NCBI GenBank assembly: GCA_937858705.1
Contig: CALLZM010000024.1
Location: 1 to 64,000 of the forward strand
Length of the DNA: 64,000 nucleotides
Source: an uncultured Candidatus Saccharibacteria bacterium
GTDB lineage: Bacteria > Patescibacteriota > Saccharimonadia > Saccharimonadales > Saccharimonadaceae
Direction of reading: 5' to 3'
Below the pieces are notes generated by a model. The model was given only the letters and a program-made list of their open reading frames with translations, was not told the DNA's origin and did no database searches. Position numbers and translations under genes: made by a program. Positions 1-8,027 of this stretch are shown in pieces (positions within the stretch are counted from its first letter, which is position 1; each line of letters opens with the position of its first letter).

Positions 1-35
1 ACTAAATTATTATAGAAACCTAACGCATTTGGATA

Positions 36-68
36 GTTGTACAATCCTTACTTAAGGGACTGTACAAC
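36..68. repeat. 33-bp imperfect inverted repeat
   Basis: Arms of 8 bp (GTTGTACA at 36-43, TGTACAAC at 61-68) continue inward with one mismatch and three more pairs, around a loop near CTTAA. It lies just downstream of the minus-strand ATPase gene that ends at 101. There is no T-run on either side, so it is not a clear intrinsic terminator. The rest of 1-100 holds nothing else that I recognise. Confidence 0.4.
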
Positions 69-100
69 CATTATACCTCATCTGTCATATGGCGCAACTT

Positions 101-2698
101 TTAATGCCGAATAAACAACGAACCGTCGCTTGCGCTATTAGTTTGCTTTTTCCGACGGCTTCGGCTGCGGCGCTTGCGTGGATGTGTTGGAATAGTAGAG
201 GCACTGGGAGCTTGAGTATGCTCCTCTCTATCGAAAACAGGGGGTGCTGCCTGCACTAGTGGCGTTAGGGCGGGCGCCGGCGTTACCTCAACTGGCCGTA
301 GCAGTACTTTCTCACGAATTTCTGCTTCAACTTCAGCCTTTGGTCGGCTATATTTTTGACGAGCTTCAGCGATGATTTGTGTCAAAAGACTCGTTTGCTC
401 TGGTGGTAAATTGAGCGTTCTGCCACTAAAGGCCGGCTGCTTTTCGCCGTCAATCACCATGTTGATGACAAAATCCCGATTATGCAGCTGTAATAAATCG
501 TTCGCCTCAAATGTGGGTGCAAACTGTTTGACGAGGCTTGTCGAATCGTCTGGCGACACCCGAAACGACATGATAGTACCAACATTGCCGAACACTGCAT
601 CGCGAACCGCCTCGTTCATCTGGCTAATATATTGGTTGGCGACGGTCAAATTCAGGCCGTATTTTCGTGCTTCTGAAAGAATGGTTGCAAAAGAATCGGT
701 AGCGAAGTTTTGAAATTCATCGACATATAGATAAAACGGTCGTCGATCTTCGATGTTTGGTATATCAGAGCGGCTCATGGCGGCAAGCTGAATCTTTGTG
801 ATGACAAAAGCGCCCAAAACAGCGGCGTTATCTTCGCCGATGAGCCCTTTCGATAGGTTGACGACCAAAATCTTACCGCTATCCATTATCTCGCGAATAT
901 TGAAGCTACTTTTTGGCTGGCCAACGATGTTGCGGATAATCGGATTAGCCGTAAAAGCCCCCACTTTATTCAGGACGGGCGCTATAGCCTCTGTCTGGAA
1001 GCGGTCACTCCACGACGCAAACTCGACCCGCCAAAACTGCAATACAACAGCGTCGGTACAATACACGAGTGTCTCTTCTCGAAACTCTTTATCTGTGAGC
1101 ATTCGGGTGATGTCGAGAAGCGTTGGATCGGGCCTATCGAGTAACGCCAAAATGGTGTAGCGCAAAATATATTCAAGTCGTGGGCCCCACGAGTCACCAA
1201 ACATTCGCTTGAACACACCTATGAGCTCTGATGAAACAATTGATTTTTGGTTGGGGTCAGTTATTTCCAGCGGATTAAAACCAAGCGGGTGCTCGGTATC
1301 GGCTGGATTAAAATACACGACATCGTTCAATCGTGAGGCAGGAATAAATTTCAGATTATTGATAGCAAAATCACCATGCGGATCAATAATGGCATAGCCC
1401 TGCTTGTGAAAAATATCACTCAGCGCTAATAGCTCGAGCGTTCCCGTCTTCCCTGCTCCCGTATGACCAATGATGTACATATGCCTTGAACGGTCTTGTC
1501 GTAAGATACCAAACTGATGATTCAGCCCACGAAAGTTCGTCATACCAAACGCACTGATATGTTGATCGATAGTCTGGTCGCCCGAAATAACCGGCAACGA
1601 CGCAGGTGGTTCGGCCGTTTTGCTGCCCGCCCACGATATATTTGGAGCTGCCGCGGCAGTATGTGGCAGATGAAAAATACTTGCTAACTCTTCGATATTC
1701 AGCAGGTATCCCCTATCGGAAAAGAGTCGTACCTTGTAGCGCCCTAAATCTTCCTTATTGAAGCTATCGTTTACCATCTTAAAGCCATTGAGCCCCGTTT
1801 GATTAAACTGCTTGAAAGTACTGACGATTGACTGCATTTTTAGTCTAGCATTTGACTGATTATTACTGAGCACAGCGATACGAATTTTTGCCTGATAGCC
1901 CAATTTGCCAGCTTTTTTAGCCACCGCATCGGCTATAGCAGTATCTTGGCTAGTCGTTCTAGTGCCACTTCCCTGTTGAGGCGGTTTCCAGAGGGCTTCA
2001 AAGAGTCCGGCAAACCATCGCAGGTTAAAGCCGCCAGAGTTGATAAGTGCCAGCGGACTGCTCATGTTAGCCGAACCACCCCAATTTTCAGCCGCTCGCT
2101 GCCAATCATTGCCCACTGGACGAACTAATAGCTGAATCCATATCTCATCTTTGGTATTTTCTAGTTTTGACAGAGTGTTCGTAATGCCAGCTAGTGGGTC
2201 TGCGTCAAATTCCGAGTAGGTCTTTATGGGTAAAAATTCATTGCCTGTGAGAGTAACTTCAGAGGTATAGACAATAGAGTGCTGTCGTTCGTGGCTGACA
2301 TAATCTTCAGTAGTGGCAGTCACCTGTATGTCGGGATACTGTGCATACAACTGTCCTTCGACGAATCCTTGGAGATTTTTCGGTGTCCAAATGAGAAAAC
2401 GAATTTTACCACCAACAGAGATGATTTCGAAGCTTAAATGCTCTTGCATGCCGTCGTTGAGCTTTAATTCTTTGGCATCTCTTAGAATACCGTGTAAACT
2501 AGCGAATAATTGCTCGGCGGTTGGCTCTTTTTTGTCGTTTGATCGAGGTATTTCGAGCGATAACAGAGTGCTGTCTATCGATTTAATGGCTTCAACTTGT
2601 TTGGTATTGCGCCATGCGAGATACAGCAATATAACAGTGATGGGCACCCAAACATACCACTGGGTTATGATGCTGAAAAACCACTGTAATACATTCAT
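101..2698 (-). CDS. VirD4/TraG/HerA-like membrane-anchored ATPase
   Basis: 865 residues. An N-terminal membrane segment (residues about 5-27) is followed by a family-specific domain (about 30-370) and an AAA-type DNA-translocase core. Walker A is GHTGAGKT near residue 410, with DPHGDFA shortly after, and Walker B is YLYVDEFQNFA near 654. The core resembles type IV secretion coupling proteins and FtsK/HerA pumps, which move DNA or protein across membranes. The C-terminus is proline-rich and ends in a basic RKRRSRSRRKK stretch. No relaxase or VirB genes sit beside it, so a conjugative role cannot be shown here. Related proteins are common as stand-alone genes in Patescibacteria, where DNA uptake or pilus-linked transport has been suggested. 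Family assignment is firm and the substrate is unknown. Confidence 0.8.
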   Translation of the reverse strand: MNVLQWFFSIITQWYVWVPITVILLYLAWRNTKQVEAIKSIDSTLLSLEIPRSNDKKEPTAEQLFASLHGILRDAKELKLNDGMQEHLSFEIISVGGKIRFLIWTPKNLQGFVEGQLYAQYPDIQVTATTEDYVSHERQHSIVYTSEVTLTGNEFLPIKTYSEFDADPLAGITNTLSKLENTKDEIWIQLLVRPVGNDWQRAAENWGGSANMSSPLALINSGGFNLRWFAGLFEALWKPPQQGSGTRTTSQDTAIADAVAKKAGKLGYQAKIRIAVLSNNQSNARLKMQSIVSTFKQFNQTGLNGFKMVNDSFNKEDLGRYKVRLFSDRGYLLNIEELASIFHLPHTAAAAPNISWAGSKTAEPPASLPVISGDQTIDQHISAFGMTNFRGLNHQFGILRQDRSRHMYIIGHTGAGKTGTLELLALSDIFHKQGYAIIDPHGDFAINNLKFIPASRLNDVVYFNPADTEHPLGFNPLEITDPNQKSIVSSELIGVFKRMFGDSWGPRLEYILRYTILALLDRPDPTLLDITRMLTDKEFREETLVYCTDAVVLQFWRVEFASWSDRFQTEAIAPVLNKVGAFTANPIIRNIVGQPKSSFNIREIMDSGKILVVNLSKGLIGEDNAAVLGAFVITKIQLAAMSRSDIPNIEDRRPFYLYVDEFQNFATDSFATILSEARKYGLNLTVANQYISQMNEAVRDAVFGNVGTIMSFRVSPDDSTSLVKQFAPTFEANDLLQLHNRDFVINMVIDGEKQPAFSGRTLNLPPEQTSLLTQIIAEARQKYSRPKAEVEAEIREKVLLRPVEVTPAPALTPLVQAAPPVFDREEHTQAPSASTIPTHPRKRRSRSRRKKQTNSASDGSLFIRH

Positions 2699-2845
2699 AT
2701 CTATTTTATCATACCACGAATGGTGAAAAAAAGCAAGAGGTACTGAGAAATAATGACAGCTATTCTACTATCCGATACGATCGATGCGCGTAGTGAGCTC
2801 CTGGATTGCTACTGTGTGCTCGCGACTGGTCTGTGTGAGCAATAG

Positions 2846-3901
2846 CTATTTGTCGGCTGGTTTCATGGGCGCGTAGGTCGCTTTGGCGACGCGCTTGAAC
2901 TCTGGTTTGCTTTGTAGGTTTAGCAAGATAGTCGTTTCCTTTACCTGTCGTTTGTCGAGAACTCGTTTGACAATTTCGTCACGGTGGAGCGGCTCGTCTG
3001 CCTCTTCGAGGACGCTGCGAATCACATCAGTGACAGTACCTCGGGTGTATCCCCATGATTCGAGGGCATAAATGCCGCGGCCAATGAGTACGAAGCGCTT
3101 GTCTTTGATGAGTTCGTTGTGAATAGCCTGAGTAGTGACATTTCGTCGCTTGAAATCACTTTCTTTTATACGAGCGGCAATGTCTGAAAAATGAAGTGGT
3201 TTGCCGTTTTCTGCTAAGATAACGAAGATTTTGTCGCGAATATTTTTTGGGTTTACCGTTGGCCATTTGTTGAGGCCCCACACATCTTTCAGGGTCGATA
3301 GCTTCTTGGATACGCTTGCAAGACCAGCTACATGGCTAGGATGTTCATATGAGAGGCTATCATGCAAAGCTTCGATGTGGATTGGTTCGCCGTGCTTTTT
3401 GATGGCCTTCACGATATCTTCGACATGTTGCTTGATATCTTTGTCGTTGCCATATTCGGTGATACCAATCGCTTGGTAAAAATCGTCGTTTTCGGTTACG
3501 ACGGTGAGTTTTGGTGAAAGTTCAGCTACGAATGCTATTTGTGATTTGAGGCTTTTGGCAAGCTTTGCTCCAACAATTCGTTCGGCGGCTGCATCTACTC
3601 TCGATACACGGCCATTTTCGCTGAGGTCGCGAACGATCAGTTTTTCTGCTTCGGGTAGTCCTGCGATATCGCCTTTTTCAGCAGCAAGCTTTATTCGAAT
3701 GAGAATGGCTTTCTCTAACTGTCGTACGCGCTCTCTGGTGATGCCGAGCATTTCACCAATTTGCTCAAGCGTTTCTTTGCGATCAAAAAGTCCAAATCGA
3801 CGAGATATGATCTCTCGCTCTCTCTCTTGTTCGATTGTTTTCAGAACCTCATCAGTCGCTTGCTTTACGATTGAAGAATTGTTATCTGCCGGTTGTTCCA
3901 T
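2846..3901 (-). CDS. Sigma-70 region 4-like / HARE-HTH regulatory protein
   Basis: 351 residues. Residues about 25-75 form a sigma-70 region 4-type helix-turn-helix (SRRFGLFDRKETLEQIGEM, then GITRERVRQLEKA), the part of a sigma factor that reads a -35 element. No sigma region 2 is present, so it is not a complete sigma factor. The C-terminal half carries two or three winged-helix units of HARE-HTH type (IRDKIFVILAENGKPLHFSDI near 220 and VTDVIRSVLEEADEPLHRDEI near 290), a fold also found in the RNA polymerase delta subunit. A role as an RNA-polymerase-associated or promoter-binding regulator is inferred. It is a single gene behind a consensus promoter that contains a perfect palindrome (3963-3991), so it is probably repressed, possibly by itself. 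Confidence 0.75.
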   Translation of the reverse strand: MEQPADNNSSIVKQATDEVLKTIEQEREREIISRRFGLFDRKETLEQIGEMLGITRERVRQLEKAILIRIKLAAEKGDIAGLPEAEKLIVRDLSENGRVSRVDAAAERIVGAKLAKSLKSQIAFVAELSPKLTVVTENDDFYQAIGITEYGNDKDIKQHVEDIVKAIKKHGEPIHIEALHDSLSYEHPSHVAGLASVSKKLSTLKDVWGLNKWPTVNPKNIRDKIFVILAENGKPLHFSDIAARIKESDFKRRNVTTQAIHNELIKDKRFVLIGRGIYALESWGYTRGTVTDVIRSVLEEADEPLHRDEIVKRVLDKRQVKETTILLNLQSKPEFKRVAKATYAPMKPADK

Positions 3902-3962
3902 CGCTGGTTACGCCCTTCTGCCTCACCGCTATTACTTCATTTATATTGATTAACTTGTTTTC

Positions 3963-3991
3963 ATTATAGAACAAAATTTGTTCTATGTCAA
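3963..3991 (-). promoter_or_regulatory. Consensus promoter with embedded 19-bp palindrome
   Basis: On the minus strand TTGACA (3991-3986), a 17-bp spacer and TATAAT (3968-3963) match the sigma-70 consensus exactly. A perfect 9-1-9 palindrome, TAGAACAAA / TTTGTTCTA, covers 3967-3985 and fills the spacer up to the -10 box. A dimeric repressor bound there would block polymerase. The predicted start near 3956 leaves a 5' leader of about 55 nt before the gene at 3901. Confidence 0.8.
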
Positions 3992-4115
3992 ACATAATGG
4001 TGGATAATCTTATTATAGCACATCTTTGGCGCTTATGGTAAATGATTTTTTGAGACTTTTTGTATTTGAGATATATGGTTAAGATAACACTATATTTGAC
4101 GATAGATACATAAAC

Positions 4116-6617
4116 TTATGATTTTTTAGAGGTAGATTTTTTTGTTGCGGTCTTTTTTGTGGTTGTTTTCTTGCCAGTGTTACGAACTCTCCCTCGTTTA
4201 GCAGGGGCATTTGCGAGTAATTCTTTGGCTTGCGTATGAGTAATGGATTTTGGGTCGGTATCTTTTGGAACTTTAGCATTTTTCTTACCATCGGTGGCGT
4301 ACGGGCCAAAACGGCCGTTCAGGACTTTGATGCCATCGCCAAAGTCTGCGATGTTCTTCTCGGCTTCGGCTTTCAGCTTTTCGGCATAGAGTTCAAGAGC
4401 TCGCTCGAGCGTGATGTCGTGCGGGTCATCTTCTTTGAGGCTAACATACAGTGGTGTGGTGGTCTTTGTTTTGGTGCCAATCTGGATAAATGGGCCAAAC
4501 CGGCCAACATTGGCACGGATATCGACGCCATCTGGTGTTTGACCGACGATTCGTGGCAGCTTAAATGCTTCGAGGGCTCGCTCGAGCGTGATAGTCTCAA
4601 TCTTCGTACCCTTTGGCAGCGGCGCAAACTGTGGCTTTTCATCATCTTCGGTGGTGCCCAGTTGTAGCATGGGCCCAAAACGGCCAAAGCGGGCGATGAT
4701 TGGCTTGCTGGATTTCGGGTCGATACCAACTTCGCGGTTTGTGCCAACTTTCGAGCGGTCAATGTTGTCAGATTGTTCGATCAATCCGTGAAATGGCGTG
4801 TAAAATGCACGCAGCATGTCGCTTTTGGCCAGTTTAGCGTCAGCGATTTGGTCAAATTCCTTCTCGACATTGGCAGTAAAATCGTAGTCGATAACTTGGG
4901 TAAAGTGGTTGCCGAGGAAGCCGGCGATGAGCTCGCCGCTTGGAGTTGGCAGGAGTTTGCCTTTGTTGGAGCCAGTTTTTTCTTGGACGACTTCCCTGTC
5001 GACCGTTTCGCCGTTGTAGGTGATGACGATGATGTCGCGCGGTTCACCCTCACCCATGCCCTTTTCGGCGTAGCCGCGGGTTTGGATGGTGTCGATGATG
5101 GTGGCGTAGGTGCTTGGGCGGCCGATGCCGAGGTCTTCCAGTTTTTTGACGAGCGAACCTTCGGTGTAGCGGGCTGGTGGGCGGGCAAAGGTTTGGCGGG
5201 CTTCGATGTGGTGGGTGGAGAGTGTGTCGCCAGAGGTTACTTTTGGCAGTAGTTCTTCCTTACCACCGCCGTAGACACGGAGAAATCCGTCGAAGATGAT
5301 GACTTCGCCTTTTGCTTCAAATATGAGAGTGGTTTTTGCGGTTGCCTTCTTGCTACCGTCTTTTTCAGAATCGGCTTCGCTCCGGGTTTCGGCCGAGGCC
5401 CCGGCGCTCGGAGAAACTCGGGCTGCAGAGGCTTCTGAAAAAGAGGTAGCAAGCGGCTCTACCGATGTAATATCGATGGTGATCGTCGTTTTCTCGAGCT
5501 TAGCTGGGCTCATCTGGCTGGCTAGTGTGCGACGGCGGATGAGATCGTAAAGCCTTTGGTCGTATTCGTTCGAGGAGACTGACTCTCGGGTGATGTCGGT
5601 TGGTCGGATGGCTTCGTGAGCTTCTTGGGCGGAGGCGGACTTGGTTTTGAACTTGCGAACGGTTGAGTACTCTGGGCCGTAGAGTTGTTTGATGAAGTCG
5701 GTTGCAGCGGCGATGGCTTGGCCGCTGAGGTTGACTGAATCGGTTCGCATGTAGGTAATTTTACCGGCTTGGTAGAGTTTTTGGGCCGCCGCCATGGTAG
5801 CTTTGGAGCTGAAGCCGAGCTTTGCGTTGGCCTCTTGTTGTAAAGTTGAGGTGGTAAATGGCGCGGCTGGGTTGCGTGTTCCAGGTGATTTCGTGATGTC
5901 CGCCACTGTAAAGGATGAACCTTTGAGGTGTTCGAGGAACTCGGTTGCTTCCTTCTCGGTGTCGAATCGCTGATTGAGCTCTGCTTTGAACTCTTGATTG
6001 TCGTGGATAAACAGCGCGACAACCTTGAACTGCGAGCTGCCTTCAAACGCCGTGATTTCTTGTTCGCGCTCGACAAGCAGTCGTACGGCCGGACTCTGCA
6101 CGCGTCCCGCCGACTTGCCGCCGGGGACCTTCTGCCACACGACTGGGCTCAGCTCGAACCCGACGATGCGGTCGAGGATTTGCCGTGCTTGCTGCGCTTG
6201 AACGAGGTTCATGTCGACGGTTCGCGGGTGTTTCACCGCTTCTTCGATGGCGCTTTTGGTGATTTCGTGAAAGACGATGCGCCTGGTTGTTTCGGGTGGT
6301 AAATCGAGCACTTTACAGAGGTGCCAGGCAATTGCCTCCCCTTCGCGGTCTTCATCGGTCGCCAGCCAGACATGTTCTTTGCCAACGGCTTTGACGGCCT
6401 TTTTCAGTTCGGTAATGACCTTCTTTTTCTCGGGGTCAACTTCGTACTGAGTGTAAAAATCATTCTTAATATCAATTGGTGGCGTGCCGTCCTTGGTTTT
6501 CTTCACAATAGAGCGGATATGGCCAATGCTTGAGAGCACCTGAAAATCCTTACCGAGGTACTTCTCTATGGTTTTAGCTTTTGCTGGGCTCTCAACGATA
6601 ACTAGATTTTTGCTCAT
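4116..6617 (-). CDS. topA: DNA topoisomerase I
   Basis: 833 residues from the ATG at 6617; this start is preferred because it opens with the Toprim motif MSKNLVIVESPAKAKTIEKY, while an upstream in-frame ATG only adds 13 unconserved residues. The enzyme relaxes negative supercoils by a type IA mechanism. The active-site region GKITYMRTDS holds the catalytic tyrosine. Three C-terminal topoisomerase repeats (RFGRFGPMLQLG, VGRFGPFIQIG, LNGRFGPYATDG) replace zinc fingers, and the tail is rich in lysine, threonine and serine. Between ITIDIT and the conserved FEAKGEVIIFDGFL region sits an extra Ser/Ala/Glu-rich stretch of about 50 residues encoded by a large DNA palindrome (5349-5453). The insert stays in frame. 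Single gene convergent with nothing nearby. Confidence 0.95.
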   Translation of the reverse strand: MSKNLVIVESPAKAKTIEKYLGKDFQVLSSIGHIRSIVKKTKDGTPPIDIKNDFYTQYEVDPEKKKVITELKKAVKAVGKEHVWLATDEDREGEAIAWHLCKVLDLPPETTRRIVFHEITKSAIEEAVKHPRTVDMNLVQAQQARQILDRIVGFELSPVVWQKVPGGKSAGRVQSPAVRLLVEREQEITAFEGSSQFKVVALFIHDNQEFKAELNQRFDTEKEATEFLEHLKGSSFTVADITKSPGTRNPAAPFTTSTLQQEANAKLGFSSKATMAAAQKLYQAGKITYMRTDSVNLSGQAIAAATDFIKQLYGPEYSTVRKFKTKSASAQEAHEAIRPTDITRESVSSNEYDQRLYDLIRRRTLASQMSPAKLEKTTITIDITSVEPLATSFSEASAARVSPSAGASAETRSEADSEKDGSKKATAKTTLIFEAKGEVIIFDGFLRVYGGGKEELLPKVTSGDTLSTHHIEARQTFARPPARYTEGSLVKKLEDLGIGRPSTYATIIDTIQTRGYAEKGMGEGEPRDIIVITYNGETVDREVVQEKTGSNKGKLLPTPSGELIAGFLGNHFTQVIDYDFTANVEKEFDQIADAKLAKSDMLRAFYTPFHGLIEQSDNIDRSKVGTNREVGIDPKSSKPIIARFGRFGPMLQLGTTEDDEKPQFAPLPKGTKIETITLERALEAFKLPRIVGQTPDGVDIRANVGRFGPFIQIGTKTKTTTPLYVSLKEDDPHDITLERALELYAEKLKAEAEKNIADFGDGIKVLNGRFGPYATDGKKNAKVPKDTDPKSITHTQAKELLANAPAKRGRVRNTGKKTTTKKTATKKSTSKKS
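5349..5453. repeat. 105-bp palindromic element inserted in frame in topA
   Basis: Outer arms are CTTGCTACC (5349-5357) plus CTTTTTCAGAA (5360-5370), pairing perfectly with TTCTGAAAAAG (5433-5443) plus GGTAGCAAG (5445-5453). Inner GC-rich segments also pair (CCGAG with CTCGG, GGGTTTC with GAAAC-type arms), giving one long imperfect hairpin. Length is 35 codons, so the reading frame is kept. It encodes a low-complexity Ser/Ala/Glu segment absent from ordinary TopA. The layout resembles Rickettsia palindromic elements in form; no sequence relation is claimed. Confidence 0.75.
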
Positions 6618-6841
6618 ATCGTTTACTATAGTAACGGTAATGCCTGGAAAAAACAAATATATTGACTGTCGTCGTAGTTATAATGCTTCAAAACGAGGTA
6701 ATAAATCTTGTATTCCATCGCTAAATTCGGTCCGAATCCTCTCATGTGCGGCTGTTTGCAATGCTTTTGAGTGTGAATTCGATACGCCTCATCTTTATAT
6801 TCGAGAAAAGTCCAGCTTTGTGAAAGAAGCGTGCGAAAAGC

Positions 6842-6869
6842 TTGTACTTATAGCGAATAAGAGTATACT
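6842..6869 (+). promoter_or_regulatory. Promoter of the small gene at 6909
   Basis: TTGTAC (6842-6847), a 16-bp spacer and TATACT (6864-6869) precede a leader of about 33 nt. A Shine-Dalgarno site AAGGAG (6896-6901) lies 7 nt before the ATG at 6909. The rest of 6618-6841 holds no gene I can support. Confidence 0.6.
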
Positions 6870-6908
6870 ACGCATATAGATAATATTATTGCCGGAAGGA
6901 GAAATAGT

Positions 6909-7118
6909 ATGGATAGTGGCTATGGTGAAGTCAATGGCGTGGGAACAAGCAATGCATATGACCCCAGTAAGGCTATGATTCCGAGAGATCCAGAGTATTT
7001 CCTTCCGCAAATGACTGAAGCAGGGATGGACTTTTTGCGACCCGAAGATGTATTGCGCGAGGAGGTGCCAGCTGGCATCGGTGCTGCTGCCGCTGAAGCC
7101 CCTTCATGGGAACACTAG
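6909..7118 (+). CDS. Small hypothetical protein (69 aa)
   Basis: 69 residues, acidic and soluble, with no membrane segment, cysteine or known motif. The middle (MIPRDPEYFLPQMTEAGMDF) looks globular and the C-terminus is Ala/Glu-rich. The protein is not recognised. Reality as a gene is supported by a recognisable promoter (6842-6869) and a well-placed Shine-Dalgarno site, AAGGAG, 7 nt before the ATG. It converges on dprA and the two coding regions overlap by 4 nt at their stops. Confidence 0.6.
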   Translation: MDSGYGEVNGVGTSNAYDPSKAMIPRDPEYFLPQMTEAGMDFLRPEDVLREEVPAGIGAAAAEAPSWEH

Positions 7119-7975
7119 CTCAATGCCCACTGATTCGCCCCGAGGGCTTTGATGACACCGTTTATCTCGAGCATAGTGAGGGCGGTATTAAACTCGCTTG
7201 GATTGGCACCTAGTGTTTGCAATATGGCATCGCCATCTCGTATGCCTTTTTGCAGGGACTTGAGGATATCATTTTCCAGAGGAGTAGAGCCTATTGGCAA
7301 TAGTGTTTGCTTGGTGTTGTCGAGGAGGCCGAGGGCTTCTAGAATATCTTGAGTGTCTAGCACGGGTATCGCACCTTGCTTGATGAGTTGGTTGCAGCCT
7401 GCGCTCATGGGGCTGGTGATATTTCCTGGCACGGCGAACACTATTTTTCCTTGATTCAGCGCATGGGCGGCAGTATTGAGCGTACCGCTACGGCTTGCGG
7501 CTTCCGTCACGATAACGATATCTGATAGTCCACTGACAATTCGATTTCGCTCGAGAAACCGATGCTGCATTGGCTCAACCCCAGGCTCATATTCGCTCAA
7601 AATAGCACCATTTTTAGCTAGGATGGTTTTGGCAAGCTCGCGGTTAGTGTTCGGATATATACGATGCAGCCCATTTGCGAGAACTGCGATAGTGGTACCG
7701 CTTGCCGCCAGCGCTGCCTTATGAGCTAACGCATCTACTCCGATGGCCAGTCCACTAATGATAACCACTCCTTTTTTTGCCAGCTCCCCAGCAATTCTTT
7801 CGGTTATTTCTTTACCGTAGGCAGTCGGCTTCCGTGAGCCAACAATTGCCACGGACGGCTGCCTGGTAGCGGGTAATTCTCCCATAACATACAACTTATC
7901 TGATAAATCAGCAATACACTCGCTTATCTTGAGGTAGTCGTGCTCTTGGGGGTTGATTATATTGATATTATCCAT
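7115..7975 (-). CDS. dprA: DNA-processing protein DprA/Smf
   Basis: 286 residues. DprA binds incoming single-stranded DNA and loads RecA during natural transformation. The Rossmann-like core shows VAIVGSRKPTAYGKEIT near residue 43, then ISGLAIGVDALAHKAAL, and GTLNTAAHALNQGKIVFAVPG near 165, the conserved Smf signature. The C-terminus ends in a small winged-helix-like region (DAILQTLGANPSEFNTALTM). The length is typical for a DprA lacking the N-terminal SAM domain. Its presence agrees with DNA uptake capacity, which is known in cultivated Saccharibacteria. No clear consensus promoter is visible; an inverted repeat (TTGAC / GTCAA) lies about 20 nt upstream. The upstream 400 bp contain a plus-strand RNA gene transcribed away from it. 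Confidence 0.92.
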   Translation of the reverse strand: MDNINIINPQEHDYLKISECIADLSDKLYVMGELPATRQPSVAIVGSRKPTAYGKEITERIAGELAKKGVVIISGLAIGVDALAHKAALAASGTTIAVLANGLHRIYPNTNRELAKTILAKNGAILSEYEPGVEPMQHRFLERNRIVSGLSDIVIVTEAASRSGTLNTAAHALNQGKIVFAVPGNITSPMSAGCNQLIKQGAIPVLDTQDILEALGLLDNTKQTLLPIGSTPLENDILKSLQKGIRDGDAILQTLGANPSEFNTALTMLEINGVIKALGANQWALS

Positions 7976-7992
7976 AAATGTTTCAAAAAGTG

Positions 7993-8021
7993 TTGACTAA
8001 ATGTCAATTGTGTGCTAATAT
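7993..8021 (+). promoter_or_regulatory. Promoter of the structured RNA
   Basis: TTGACT (7993-7998), a 17-bp spacer and TAATAT (8016-8021) point rightwards and predict a transcription start near 8028, immediately before an 11-bp hairpin (8031-8056). No open reading frame follows in the 350 nt before the terminator. Confidence 0.55.
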
Positions 8022-8027
8022 TGAAAG

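Noticed and set aside
4773-5252. 159-codon plus-strand ORF opposite topA
   Set aside because: It is the antisense of conserved TopA sequence, lacks a Shine-Dalgarno site and shows no recognisable protein features.
6568-6879. 103-codon ORF upstream of the small gene at 6909
   Set aside because: It starts inside topA on the other strand, has no Shine-Dalgarno site and overlaps the topA promoter region and the next promoter.
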